From: Salinibacterium sp.
Lineage (GTDB): Bacteria; Actinomycetota; Actinomycetes; Actinomycetales; Microbacteriaceae
Assembly: GCA_015234465.1 (NCBI GenBank)
Contig: JADGNA010000006.1
Location: forward strand, 186,001-250,000
Length of the DNA stretch: 64,000 nt
Reading direction: 5' to 3'
The notes under the pieces are model-generated. The model was not told the DNA's origin. It saw only the letters and a list, made by a program, of their open reading frames with translations, and ran no database searches. The translations under genes were made by a program, and so were the position numbers. Shown here in pieces: positions 50,487-59,274 of this stretch; position 1 is the first letter of the stretch; each line of letters begins with the position of its first letter.

Positions 50487-51731
50487 TCAGGTAGCGGAGG
50501 GTGCGGGAAGGGGCTTAATCCGCCATCCGCGCACGGAGAACCCGGGCACGAAGTCCCACTCTTCGCGGCAGGTGTCGCACATAATCCGCACGTCGTGCTC
50601 GCGGAAGCCAGGAACGTTGTCGTGCTCCTCAAGAATCGTGCCGGCTCCACATGGGCAGCGGTACTCGTACCGCTCGACGTCGCCGGTACCGGCACCCCAG
50701 CCAGCATGGTCGGATCGGTCCCAGTCGACTAGTTCCGTACGGATTCCCATCGACAGCGGCGAGGTCCGAGCCCAATCCAAGACGGCGCGACGGGCGGTGT
50801 CGAAGAAGTCCTCATGAGCTCCGACATCGTGAAGGATGGTCAGGAGGTCCTCGGGCTGACGGGCGACGCCATGGTCGCCGTCTCGCACGCCCGCCGCGTA
50901 GTCGCCGGCAAGCCGCTCAAGTGAGCCACGCGCTCCGCGATCACCGCCGGGCGCTGCCTGAGCGACGAGCCATTCGTGGAACGGGCTTGTCAGCGCTTCA
51001 GCGTGCGCATCGACTCCGTCCCAGCGGACAGGTGTTTCACCGCTGTCGCGGTACTTCTGCAGTGCCTGCTGTAGGAACATGTAGCCCGGCGGGCGGTGGT
51101 GGTGGGCTCTGATTCCGTCGCGTGAGGACCCCCCGGACCGGCGCATTCGTCGTGCATAGTCGACCTGCTCAGGCACGAGCCCGAAGTCCGCATTCAGGGC
51201 CAACTCACCGGGGTTGCTTTCTGCGAGCGGGATCCCGAGCGCCGCGGCTGCCCAGATCGCCTGACCATTTGAGATGTACGTGAATTTCCCGAGGTATTCG
51301 CCCAGGAACTCCTCCGCCGTGTGCTTGAGGTTGTAGCTGAACGCGTCGCTCTGCGGGTCGCTGGTCCTTGTGAACGCTCGGAGTATCTCTGCTGTGAGAA
51401 CGACCCGGAGGTAGTCCTCTTCGCCTACCGCGAGCTGTCGCTCGTCTGCGGAGAAAAGACCGTTTTCGCCGAGGTGGGTGACACGCTCATCGGTTGGGAA
51501 CTCTTTGCCGTCAGCGTCGGTGACCCACACCGGCTCTGAGAGCACCGGGTGCTCCGTCAGTGCGCGGATCATGTCTCGGGCGCAGATTCGGTCTCCTAGG
51601 ATGCCCTGGGTGAGCGGGTGCTCCATCAGTCGGAGCGCCTGCGTGTACTTCATGCCGGAGAACTTGCTCCAGGCTTTGGCGTCTCGCTCGATTTCGCGCG
51701 AGCGCGCGACTGAAGTGCTGTTGTTGGTCAT
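50487..51731 (-). CDS. Accessory-genome protein with C-terminal zinc ribbon (414 aa)
   Basis: Unrecognised, but well formed. The N-terminal part (KYTQALRLMEHPLTQGILGD, RICARDMIRALTEHPVLSEP) is followed by a second helical part (YNLKHTAEEFLGEYLGKFTY). A third part around FHEWLVAQ...LERLAGDY...PEDLLTIL faintly resembles the YozE SAM-like fold. The last 60 residues hold a zinc ribbon (YRCPCGAGT and IMCDTCREEW). The ATG at 51731 has GGAGATCGAG upstream; an ATG at 51743 is possible. It is probably a nucleic-acid-related protein of mobile DNA. Function unknown. Confidence 0.72.
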   Translation of the reverse strand: MTNNSTSVARSREIERDAKAWSKFSGMKYTQALRLMEHPLTQGILGDRICARDMIRALTEHPVLSEPVWVTDADGKEFPTDERVTHLGENGLFSADERQLAVGEEDYLRVVLTAEILRAFTRTSDPQSDAFSYNLKHTAEEFLGEYLGKFTYISNGQAIWAAAALGIPLAESNPGELALNADFGLVPEQVDYARRMRRSGGSSRDGIRAHHHRPPGYMFLQQALQKYRDSGETPVRWDGVDAHAEALTSPFHEWLVAQAAPGGDRGARGSLERLAGDYAAGVRDGDHGVARQPEDLLTILHDVGAHEDFFDTARRAVLDWARTSPLSMGIRTELVDWDRSDHAGWGAGTGDVERYEYRCPCGAGTILEEHDNVPGFREHDVRIMCDTCREEWDFVPGFSVRGWRIKPLPAPSAT

Positions 51732-51798
51732 CTCGATCTCCATCCGTGCCGCTGCTCGCGCCCCACGTTCGCAGAGCCGGCAACCATGAAGAGAGTTC

Positions 51799-51945
51799 TC
51801 AACTAGAAGGGCACTGCATCTGGATCCGCCTCGGTTGTCCTTCGAGGCCAGAATCACGTGGGGATCCTGGCTCGGAGATAAGCATTCCAACCTGCTCGAA
51901 ATAGACCTTACAGCCGGGCTCCGCGCATGTCACGCATGAGAGCAT
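51799..51945 (-). CDS. Possible tiny Cys-rich protein (48 aa)
   Basis: The frame encodes MLSCVTCAEPGCKVYFEQVG and continues to MQCPSS. The CxxCx4C start is like a half zinc knuckle. GGCGGAGC lies about 10 nt upstream. It lies between the starts of two minus-strand genes. Its reality is uncertain because the C-terminal half is low complexity. Confidence 0.3.
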   Translation of the reverse strand: MLSCVTCAEPGCKVYFEQVGMLISEPGSPRDSGLEGQPRRIQMQCPSS

Positions 51946-51984
51946 CGCAGACGCGCGCTCCGCCTTTTGTGTTCGCCACACTCC

Positions 51985-52215
51985 CTACTCGAAGCGACCT
52001 TGGCGAATGTACGCTCCGCCGACGAACCGCGCGAGACGGCTCCACCCTTTGGCGCTCACGGTCAGCACTAGGCCGATCAACACCGACCACAGCCACGGGT
52101 TGACCTCCGCGGCGAGTAAAAAGTGTCCCGGCATCGCGGCGATGAAGTCCCACGTGGCTTCGCGGCGCATGGCAAGCAGCCCGTCAAAGTCGATGTACGG
52201 GGTGACTGGGTCCAT
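51985..52215 (-). CDS. Small single-helix membrane protein (76 aa)
   Basis: It starts MDPVTPYIDFDGLLAMRREA and has one membrane segment (NPWLWSVLIGLVLTVSAKGW) with a basic C-terminus (ARFVGGAYIRQGRFE). The composition is protein-like and unlike a shadow frame. A TTG at 52227 could extend it by four codons. No family recognised. Confidence 0.5.
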   Translation of the reverse strand: MDPVTPYIDFDGLLAMRREATWDFIAAMPGHFLLAAEVNPWLWSVLIGLVLTVSAKGWSRLARFVGGAYIRQGRFE

Positions 52216-52409
52216 GAGTGAATCCAAGCATCAACCACCGACAAGGAAATGAGCTGCCCGCAGCTCCACCTCCGGTGACGGCTCACCCCACCATCGACGA
52301 GCTCGCTGCAGTTGCGGTACGTTGGTCGTGACGGCGGTTCAACGACGACCCGTACGATCTGGCCACTGCAGTGCAGGCCCCAACCCATATCTGGAAGGGA
52401 TGCACTGCT

Positions 52410-52574
52410 ATGCCCATATGTACAAAGAAGCCCTACTCGACCCCAAGCGAGGCGTCTCGCGCGCTGGCGATTCTGCAGCGGCGCAAATACCCAGACCTCG
52501 CGGGGATCCATCCGTGTGCGAGCTGCCGTGCCTGGCACACGACATCGCAACGACAGCGGAAGCGCTCTCAATGA
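52410..52574 (+). CDS. Tiny zinc-finger-like protein (54 aa)
   Basis: The pattern MPICTKKPYSTPSEASRALA, then HPCASCRAWHTTSQ, matches a recurrent phage/plasmid-type small protein: C..K..Y.T...A..AL...Q, then P-C-x-x-C-x-x-W-H-x-T-S. It probably binds one zinc ion. The ATG at 52410 has GGAAGGGA nine nt upstream, which decides the start. Function unknown; probably a mobile-element accessory protein. Confidence 0.65.
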   Translation: MPICTKKPYSTPSEASRALAILQRRKYPDLAGIHPCASCRAWHTTSQRQRKRSQ

Positions 52575-52741
52575 ATTGGCTGAGACGCCGGGGGCCCGCC
52601 ACTTCACTGGTTAGGTTTGCTGGCCGCCTCCGCTCCTTTGACGAGCCGCTGGATACGGCCATTGAGCGAACTGCTGTGCAGCTTCGACCCACGTCTCGCT
52701 GAGTCGATCGCCAGCACTCTGAGAGGTGTGCTCTTTCGTGA

Positions 52742-53023
52742 CTATCTGAGACCCCAAGACTCGACATTGTTGGCGTGAGCCTGATGCGCAGCCTCAAGGT
52801 CGGTATTGATGTCTTGGATCTGAAGCTGAAGTTGCTCCATCTCAGCCTCCAGACTCACCTGTCTAGTGGCATCCCCGGCACTGTAGGCATTGTCAATCTC
52901 TCTTTCGAGGTCCTCAGCACGCTGTTCTGCCGCGCTGAGGGCGTCGTCGAGTCTGCCAACTTCATCGTTGGTGCTCTGGAGAGAAGCTTCAGCTTGATCG
53001 GGTGAGTCTTCGTACTTGGGCAT
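52742..53023 (-). CDS. Coiled-coil protein, unknown (93 aa)
   Basis: Highly charged, almost entirely helical: VGRLDDALSAAEQRAEDLER, EAEMEQLQLQIQDINTDLEA. Heptad-like Leu spacing runs from about residue 15 to 85. There are no Cys, no membrane segment and no signal. It is transcribed alone on the minus strand. It could be a scaffold or a small antirestriction-like protein, but nothing identifies it. Confidence 0.65.
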   Translation of the reverse strand: MPKYEDSPDQAEASLQSTNDEVGRLDDALSAAEQRAEDLEREIDNAYSAGDATRQVSLEAEMEQLQLQIQDINTDLEAAHQAHANNVESWGLR

Positions 53024-53389
53024 GTGGTCATGCTAGCCCGTGATTCAGGACGCAATCGCTAGACGCGAATGTCGGCGAGGTGCCTTGTGGCGCTGGTCGG
53101 AGGGCCTTCTGCAGGAGCGCGAAGGATGCTTCCGGCGCAGCGTGGTCGCACGCGCCTCGACCCGCCCGGTCGGGATCCCTTTGCGAACTGAGCAACAGGC
53201 TGCACTAGGCGCCTAACCCAAGAGTCACCAAGACCTTCAGCAGTCCCACTCGCCGAGGGCAGCGTCCCTCATTCAGGCTTGAGTTGGGCTTCTTTCCGCC
53301 ACCCCCGCTTTCCGCCTCCAATGAGGAGTAGGCGTGAAAAGTACCAGGGGCGAGGCGCCAGCTACTCAACAGCGGCTAGCGTGGCGCCT
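53024..53389. other. Intergenic region before the HNH gene
   Basis: 366 nt without a supported gene or hairpin on either strand. It contains the promoter of the coiled-coil gene (minus) and of the HNH gene (plus). No remnant could be recognised. Confidence 0.4.
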
Positions 53390-54142
53390 ATGGAGCCCCC
53401 ATTCGCAGTGAATGTGCCGCACCCTCGCTACTTCGAGGATGACCACTGCGCTAATTGCCTCCAAGAGCTCTCGACGAGCATCCAGGGCCTGTATTGCTCG
53501 ACATGGTGCCAAGAGGTGACCGCTCACGTGCGATACCTACGCCGTGTTTTTCGCGATGGTCGGATCAAGCAACCGGATGTTCAACTTGCGATGCAGACCA
53601 AAAACGCATTTCTACTCATGGGTGGGTATCGGTCACTCGGCAGAAGGGTGACGCCTCGCATCCGGACAGAGGTGCGAGTTCGTGATGAAGGCCGTTGCCA
53701 GCAGTGCGGCATCCCAGGAGACGATATCGACCACATCCGGGGAGACTCAGACGAACCCGAGAACCTTCAGCTCCTCTGCAAGAGCTGCCACAACGCGAAG
53801 ACCGCGCAGAACATGGTGCCGGCGAGCGAGAGGAGTCATAGGCTCCTAAAGTCACTCATGATGACCCGCGTCGCACCATCGCACCCGCAGCTCCTAGCTG
53901 ACGACGAGCAGGCTTGGGACAGGCTTTGGAGACAGCTGCAATCGGCGCGGAAGGAACGCTTCTCGAAGAAACTCCAAGATGCGGGAGTTCATGTTCGGCG
54001 TAACGATTCGCATGCCAGGAAGGTCCAGGCGTATTTGGAGGCAACACGAACGCTCGGCTCTTCGCCCGAAGGCCGTTCGGATCACGATACCTCCAGCGGC
54101 AACTCATTCGATCCCTTGACGCGCAGAGCCGGGGACATGTAA
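53390..54142 (+). CDS. HNH endonuclease with N-terminal zinc finger (250 aa)
   Basis: Residues 16-40 hold CANCLQELSTSIQGLYCSTW, then C (a CxxC...CxxxC treble clef). The central HNH domain is RDEGRCQQCGIPGDDIDHIR followed by LQLLCKSCHNAKT, with the DH pair, the Asn of ENLQLL and the last His. The C-terminal 90 residues are basic and helical. The ATG at 53390 is chosen; the longer frame is Pro/Arg-rich without a ribosome site. Probably a mobile-DNA or defence nuclease. It is convergent with the ATPase gene. Confidence 0.83.
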   Translation: MEPPFAVNVPHPRYFEDDHCANCLQELSTSIQGLYCSTWCQEVTAHVRYLRRVFRDGRIKQPDVQLAMQTKNAFLLMGGYRSLGRRVTPRIRTEVRVRDEGRCQQCGIPGDDIDHIRGDSDEPENLQLLCKSCHNAKTAQNMVPASERSHRLLKSLMMTRVAPSHPQLLADDEQAWDRLWRQLQSARKERFSKKLQDAGVHVRRNDSHARKVQAYLEATRTLGSSPEGRSDHDTSSGNSFDPLTRRAGDM

Positions 54143-54209
54143 TCGAAGCCCGCCCAGCACGACGTCGCGTTGCGCAGACGTAAGGCGTCTCGCTCTCCCT
54201 ATTTAGGAG

Positions 54210-55529
54210 CTACGCCGCAAAGATATCGAGAGGGGTAGCTGCTGCGAGATCGTTCTGAATCTCTTCCGCTTCATCCCACGGCCAAGACTGGGTTCCGTAC
54301 TTTCGGTAGAAGAGAAATGACCGATCCACAAGTTGGACTCGCTTGCCGGCTCGATGGTAGGTCAAGACTGGGGGCGAAATGTCGATCTTCACCTGCAAGC
54401 GGTCGATTCGTTCGAGCGCTTGCGTTAGATCGCTGAGGCGTATCCCTTCGCTGTCAATGTTGGTCAGTAATTGGCGGGAGTCGATTCCTTGGCCGACCAG
54501 ACTTTCGTCGTCGCTGGCCGTCACCGCACGAAGCAGATGCAAGTAGACAACGAGGCCCTCAGGCATCCTCCGCATTCCACCAACGAAGTTGGAAGCGAAC
54601 GTGTCGAATCGTCCTGACATCTCTTCGGCGACGGCAATGCGTGCTTCCGACAGCTTCTCGCTCACGTCGATGACAGTCCCATCTGGAAGCTGATCAACCC
54701 CTTCCAGCTTCAGAAAGTTGCTCGCTAGCCGGTGAACAAGACCCACATTCCCGTATGAGTCGGCGACGAATGCGTCGATGAGGGCCTCGGTCAGCTCGAC
54801 GTGAAGGGCAACGGCGCCGCGTTTGAGCACGCTTCGCAACTCGTCGTCCTCCCATTTCAGGTGGATGTCGTCGACTCGGCCGTCCAGATCGCCGTTGAAA
54901 TACGTGAGTAAGTGACTTTGAGCCCAAACGCCGATGATCACGACGTGGCACGCATACTCGCCCAGCGCCTTCATCCACGAAGCGAACACCTTTTGCTCTG
55001 GCTCGGGCAAGTAGTGGAAGTCTTCCAGAACCAGTTGCTTTCTTGAAGCCGTGACGCTTGCCGCAACCCAGTGCAGGTTTGCTACAGTCTCACCAAGTAT
55101 TCGCTCTTGAGTTTCAACCGCCCGTTCGGCCGCAAGGCCCGCATCAATGCCAACCTCAGCCGCTGCTTTCGCAAGAATGGGCAGGCCAATCTTGCCTTTC
55201 GCGGTCGCGGTCAGATCGATGTGCCCACCAAGGGTGCCCGTTTCCGTCCGGCTAAGCGAAGCGCGCACCCCAAGCTGGCTAAGTGCCTCTTCGAGTACTG
55301 ATGCGGCTGTTGAAGTGATCGTGCACTGCACGACGATTGCCTCATTTTGATCTAGGGATCGTTTGCGAAGCCAGGTTTTCCCTTGCTTCGATCCGCCGTG
55401 AACGCTGACATGGCGGCTTGCCGCAAGACTCTCCCGAAACTTCTGGTCAAGAGCTCCGCGATCAACGTAAGCCGGAGTGGAACTACCGACCCCAATCCCA
55501 AACACTTCAACGAGCATCTTCTTCGTCAT
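54210..55529 (-). CDS. Orphan P-loop ATPase (439 aa)
   Basis: It has an AAA/STAND-like P-loop: Walker A GGSKQGKT at residues 45-52 after a strand VSVH, Walker B KQLVLEDFHYL near 175, and a sensor-like VVIIGVWAQ. Helical C-terminal parts follow (EALIDAFVADSYGNVGLVHR, LASNFLKLEG), plus a winged-helix-like end (LSDLTQALERIDRLQVKID, LVDRSFLFYRKYG). The region 110-165 (TATAKGKIGLPILAKAAAEV) is Ala/Lys-rich. The ATG at 55529 has GGAGAAGG 6 nt upstream. It resembles ATPases of defence or mobile-element loci, but no nuclease or transposase is adjacent on this strand. Confidence 0.8.
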   Translation of the reverse strand: MTKKMLVEVFGIGVGSSTPAYVDRGALDQKFRESLAASRHVSVHGGSKQGKTWLRKRSLDQNEAIVVQCTITSTAASVLEEALSQLGVRASLSRTETGTLGGHIDLTATAKGKIGLPILAKAAAEVGIDAGLAAERAVETQERILGETVANLHWVAASVTASRKQLVLEDFHYLPEPEQKVFASWMKALGEYACHVVIIGVWAQSHLLTYFNGDLDGRVDDIHLKWEDDELRSVLKRGAVALHVELTEALIDAFVADSYGNVGLVHRLASNFLKLEGVDQLPDGTVIDVSEKLSEARIAVAEEMSGRFDTFASNFVGGMRRMPEGLVVYLHLLRAVTASDDESLVGQGIDSRQLLTNIDSEGIRLSDLTQALERIDRLQVKIDISPPVLTYHRAGKRVQLVDRSFLFYRKYGTQSWPWDEAEEIQNDLAAATPLDIFAA

Positions 55530-55706
55530 CGCAACCTTCTCCAATAGCTGAAGCTCACGATATCGGAAGCTGCCTTCCGACGGACATCCAGCAATCCTGA
55601 CTGTGAGCTGCCGTGCCCATTCTGGATGGGAGCAGATCGGGTGTAGCACCGGCGGCCCCCGTTCGGGTAGATGACCGCTTCAAGGTGCGACAGCGGTGCC
55701 TTTCGG

Positions 55707-56141
55707 TCACTCTTCGAACTGACCGCAAAAATATGAGAGTGCCAGTTCAATGTCACAACCCGCGAGGATCCAGGCTCGCGGGGTCGCCGCGTCGCTCTTC
55801 AACCGCAGGCCTGGCTGTGGAGTTGTCATGTACCCGCGCACTACAACAGGGTGGAGGTCTTCGGGTATCGCTGCCACGACCTCCGCGAGTGCAGGGATCG
55901 TGCCGTCAACAGTGAACTGCCAGCACGCATACCGCCACCTGCAACCGTCGCGGAAGCCGTAGAGCGCTCCCTGTCGACGCCAGCGACGTACAGCCGAGAG
56001 CCTCAGTCCCAGCAGCTTCGCCACCTGCCGCGACGAGAACGAGTCGTCGATGGTTTCTTGCCATGTCCGGTCGATCCTTGCTTGCAGAGTGCGAGGCAAC
56101 TCTTCACGCGGAGCGCGGCGCCGAGGCTGGCGGGCGTTCAC
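55707..56141 (-). CDS. HTH protein with ParS/MbcA-like layout (144 aa)
   Basis: After a basic N-terminus, residues ~35-65 form a helix-turn-helix (SSRQVAKLLGLRLSAVRRWR, RQGALYGF). A conserved middle (CRWRYACWQF, then IPALAEVVAAIPEDLHPVVV) and a C-terminal part (ATPRAWILAGCDIELALSYF) resemble the toxin-binding domain of Xre/MbcA/ParS-type antitoxins. The GTG start at 56141 overlaps the upstream gene stop (GTGA at 56138-56141), so both are coupled. No RES-type toxin was found nearby. DNA-binding role inferred. Confidence 0.72.
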   Translation of the reverse strand: MNARQPRRRAPREELPRTLQARIDRTWQETIDDSFSSRQVAKLLGLRLSAVRRWRRQGALYGFRDGCRWRYACWQFTVDGTIPALAEVVAAIPEDLHPVVVRGYMTTPQPGLRLKSDAATPRAWILAGCDIELALSYFCGQFEE

Positions 56142-56449
56142 CGCAAGCGTTCGATGCTCGTGATGAGGGTTGAGGCGGACCATAGCTCTTGCATCTGCAG
56201 TGGTCCCTCGGTGGCGGGAGTCATCGTCCAGTAGCCTCCAGATCCCACTGCACAACGAACGATGGTCGCGAGTCGCCGAGGGGTGTCGTGGACCGTACTC
56301 ACTGCTGTCGGACCGGGGTGCCGTGTCACTGTCATCCGGTCGAGGTCGAAGACGTAGTGACTTGAGAGTGTCGAGACTCTCCATACGCCGCCGAGTTCTA
56401 CCGTGAGTTCCTCAATTGCCCCGGCATCCTGATTCTCTTTGCGTGTCAT
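56138..56449 (-). CDS. Small beta-rich protein coupled to the HTH gene (103 aa)
   Basis: MTRKENQDAGAIEELTVEL is followed by strands VWRVSTLSSHYVFDLDRMTV and TRHPGP, a Ser/Thr-rich bend and a short C-terminal helix. The phrase S-x-Y-x-F-D-L-D-x-x-T-V-x-R-x-P-G recurs in small actinobacterial proteins of unknown role, as far as I recall. The 4-nt overlap with the HTH gene downstream suggests a two-gene module; if that module is toxin-antitoxin-like, this would be the toxin candidate. No catalytic motif seen. Start ATG 56449. Confidence 0.6.
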   Translation of the reverse strand: MTRKENQDAGAIEELTVELGGVWRVSTLSSHYVFDLDRMTVTRHPGPTAVSTVHDTPRRLATIVRCAVGSGGYWTMTPATEGPLQMQELWSASTLITSIERLR

Positions 56450-56601
56450 GGCTTCGACGGTACGGAGACCTCGCTTCCCTCTGTGCGATTGGGGAGCTTC
56501 TTGTTGATGAGTCGGCAATAACCAAGTCCTTGTCTCGACGGCATCGCGCAGACCGACAGACCAGACCGGGTCGAGATCGCACACTCATGCCACTGGGTGA
56601 C

Positions 56602-56979
56602 TCAGGATTCGAGAGCGCGGCGAATGCGAACGATTATCTCCCGCACGCTAGCGCTGCGCCCATCGCGGAGCCATTGACTTCCTGTGGCTCCGTTGAACAC
56701 GGGCGTCGGTGTGAGTAGGAGCAAAGCCATGCCTGTTGGGTCGTTCGTGCCGTAGAGCTCGAACAACTCGGCAAGGCCTGGCAGGGGCCGGCCTTCTGAA
56801 TCGAATTGACCTGAAGGAAGCGCGATTACTCCGTCGGCCAGTGTGATGCCGAGCAACAGGTGGTTCTCAACGTCTTGGAGAACATCGGCTTCCAGCCGGC
56901 CCTGCCGCGCGGCGACGTCAGCCGTGCGATAGAACGGTCTCAGGGCATTGAACCCGGTGGCGCTGCCTGCAGTGCTCAT
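56602..56979 (-). CDS. HTH-like protein, second member of the family (125 aa)
   Basis: It has the same order of parts as the proteins at 55707 and 60637. A helix-turn-helix-like start (FYRTADVAARQGRLEADVLQ) comes first, then a segment with a QF.S/DGRPLPGL motif (IALPSGQFDSEGRPLPGLAE). A C-terminal part follows (DPTGMALLLLTPTPVFNGAT, QWLRDGRSASVREIIV). The ATG at 56979 is the natural start. It stands alone between the 103-aa gene and the plus-strand HA-like gene. Its role is unknown, but a DNA-binding regulator or antitoxin is the simplest reading. Confidence 0.68.
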   Translation of the reverse strand: MSTAGSATGFNALRPFYRTADVAARQGRLEADVLQDVENHLLLGITLADGVIALPSGQFDSEGRPLPGLAELFELYGTNDPTGMALLLLTPTPVFNGATGSQWLRDGRSASVREIIVRIRRALES

Positions 56980-57334
56980 CTAAACGTCCCTGTCTTCGGT
57001 TCGCTGCGAGCCCCGTTGGCAGGTCCGACAGCGACTGGGCCCGTCTGTCGCGATGAAGCCGACTTTACGAGCGCGGAGCCCCGGGGAAGACGGATGCGGG
57101 CGGCCGTTGTCGCAGAGTCGGCAAACGTCGTTACTTTGTGTCCTCATTTCGGAGGACATAAGCGATGGGACCTGCGGTGATTTGGGGTACAAGCCGCCCC
57201 CACAACTGGGCTGATTTTGCTCGTTTGACCTCCCCGCGCAATTCGCATACTTAGGCTCGACCCCGCCAGCTTCCACGGCTGCCACACCGCACCCCCACCC
57301 GCGCCGAGTGCGCCCCAAGTCATTGGACATCTGA

Positions 57335-57688
57335 ATGTCGGTTTCCCCATCCACCGTCGCCGCGACGGGCGACCACTCCCATCTCGCTGCGGCCAATCCG
57401 CGCCCCGACCGGTATGAGTGGTTGCTGCGCCGCCGTTTCCGCCTGGAGGCTGGCCGCCTCGACGCGCGCGAATGCGATCTGCTCGACAGAACCGAGCCAG
57501 GCTGGGCCAGTGCAATCACAGACAGTGACTGCGCGCATGCAAGGCAGACACGCAACCGCGCAACGCGTTCCGACTACACAGCGTGGTGGAATGCCACAGG
57601 CGAGTTCGGAGTGACGTTGACCTTCGAGCAAATCTGCGAGCGCGTAGAGGTCGACGCAGCGGAACGCTTGACCCACTATGACGACTGA
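57335..57688 (+). CDS. Small protein with partial helicase-associated (HA) motif (117 aa)
   Basis: The segment YEWLLRRRFRLEAGRLDARE, then CDLLDRTEPGW, matches the second half of an HA domain (R....AG.L...R...LD...PGW). The C-terminal part (DYTAWWNATGEFGVTLTFEQ) is helical. HA domains accompany helicases or occur in short DNA-binding proteins of Actinobacteria. The start at 57335 (ATG) is uncertain since an in-frame region before it is Ala/Thr-rich. It is convergent with the CoiA-like gene. Confidence 0.55.
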   Translation: MSVSPSTVAATGDHSHLAAANPRPDRYEWLLRRRFRLEAGRLDARECDLLDRTEPGWASAITDSDCAHARQTRNRATRSDYTAWWNATGEFGVTLTFEQICERVEVDAAERLTHYDD

Positions 57689-57774
57689 TGCGCTCCGAGT
57701 AGCCTCGCCCGTCTGTCCTCGGGGAGTGTCAGGGGGATCTCGCGATGCACCCGTACGACAAAGAGCGACCCCGA

Positions 57775-59274
57775 CTATGTGGCGAAGAGCGCGTTGATGG
57801 TGTGCGCCGACAGGCGGGAACGAAAGTCCTCGCAGTCCGTACAGGGGCACCGCTCCGCCAGTTGACCGTGCTGCTCCACCAAGTCAGGCGCCGCGCTCCC
57901 ATTTAGGCGCAACCGTTCTCGAAAAAGCATGGTGCGTTCGTGTGTCTCGCGGATCGTGAGTTGACCGGCCGCCGACCGTGCCGCTTCAGCTTCGGCGAAC
58001 TCCTTGATCCGGCGTTCTTCCTCTGCCCTCTGCTGTTCAGCGAACGCGAGCCTCAAACGGTGTGCTTCCCTGTCGCGACGGGATTGCTCCTCCGAGCGCT
58101 TCTTTCGAAGCCACTGTTCTCCGGCTGGGGAGGCGAGGAACGCCTTTCTCTCCTCTTTCTTCCTGACTTCCTCCTGCTTCTCCCTGATCGATTGGGCGCC
58201 TTTCTGCAGTCGGCGTTCGACCTCGGCGATGTCTTTGCGCACCTTGGCTGCGTGGGTTGATCGCAACAGAGCGGTTGCAGGTCGAGGTGCGGCGGGAGTG
58301 GTCAGCGCTGATACGGCGTCGGCGTAGGTGTCGACCTCGTGTCCGGGGACGCACCAATGCGCCGGAAGCGGCCCTTCGCTGTCGTGAATATGCCGGAAGG
58401 TGGCGACCTTCTGGCCGACTTCGATTGCCCATGGTCCGATTTGATGCTCGCATGCCCCGCAGGCGGTCCCGGCGAGGTTGGCGACCTCAGGGAAGCCAGC
58501 CTCTGCCGCTGCAATCCGCGCCTGCGCAAGGTCTGCATCCATGCGGCTCGTGATGAGTTTTAGGCAGCGAGTGCATGAGATGCGACGCTCCCTGTCAATG
58601 GAGCGCACATTGATGACGCCGCATGCGATGCAGGGAACGGCGAACCAGCGATGCACAGTCCTTTGCGGGAAGGAGCTCGGAAATTTCCACCACGCTGTGC
58701 GCCGAAGAATCGCCTCGACAGCGTCCTCGATCGTCTGCTGGTCTTCCTCGCTGGTGCCGTGTGTGACGATGATGCCGTCGCTGCGCTTCTGGACCGGGAT
58801 GAGTCCATGGCGAGCTACATCGTGCGGGTCCGCATGTCGGTAGAACCACACTGTTTCCATGCGTGCGTCCTTGTACCTGTCGGTACGGCTACGGAATTGT
58901 TCATCATCTTGCTTGGACCATTGCGCTTCGAAGGCAATACGCCTAGAGCCGTTGTAGACGAGGACATCTGCAATCCACGTCCGGTCCTCGTTGGGGAACT
59001 CTTCCTCCGCGGACCACCCTGCAGCCAAGGCGCCACGAATGATCGCCGACTTGATAGCGCGGTGCTCGTCAGTCTCGGGATTCGTGTGCGGGAAGTCGCA
59101 TTCGGCGAGGCTTTGATGGTAGAAGTGCGGAAATCCCGCGCCCGAACGCCGAGGGATGGCACGTACCCCGCAACGAAACTGAAGCTGCGTTTCGCCTCTG
59201 AGCCCATCGAAATCAGCCTGGCTGAGCTCGGTGCTCACGAGCGCTTCGTTGCCCAAGAACGCGGTGATCGGCAT
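57775..59274 (-). CDS. CoiA-like nuclease-domain protein (499 aa)
   Basis: The N-terminal half contains the PD-(D/E)xK-type core of the competence protein CoiA family. TDEHRAIKSAIIRGALAAGW, then TWIADVLVYNGSRRIAFEAQ (the Asp and the ExQ motif), then a VWFYRH strand, are as in CoiA. Four CxxC-type motifs follow (CIACGV, CTRC, CGAC, and CPCTDC at the end), which probably bind zinc. Residues 335-440 form a long charged coiled coil (VRKDIAEVERRLQKGAQSIR, EEVRKKEERKAFLAS). CoiA acts in transformation-related recombination; here a mobile-DNA role is as likely. Confidence 0.82.
   Translation of the reverse strand: MPITAFLGNEALVSTELSQADFDGLRGETQLQFRCGVRAIPRRSGAGFPHFYHQSLAECDFPHTNPETDEHRAIKSAIIRGALAAGWSAEEEFPNEDRTWIADVLVYNGSRRIAFEAQWSKQDDEQFRSRTDRYKDARMETVWFYRHADPHDVARHGLIPVQKRSDGIIVTHGTSEEDQQTIEDAVEAILRRTAWWKFPSSFPQRTVHRWFAVPCIACGVINVRSIDRERRISCTRCLKLITSRMDADLAQARIAAAEAGFPEVANLAGTACGACEHQIGPWAIEVGQKVATFRHIHDSEGPLPAHWCVPGHEVDTYADAVSALTTPAAPRPATALLRSTHAAKVRKDIAEVERRLQKGAQSIREKQEEVRKKEERKAFLASPAGEQWLRKKRSEEQSRRDREAHRLRLAFAEQQRAEEERRIKEFAEAEAARSAAGQLTIRETHERTMLFRERLRLNGSAAPDLVEQHGQLAERCPCTDCEDFRSRLSAHTINALFAT

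Noticed and set aside
57320..57850. 176-codon minus-strand frame over the HA-like gene
   Set aside because: Composition is shadow-like, and it overlaps the end of the CoiA-like gene; the plus-strand frame has the HA phrase.
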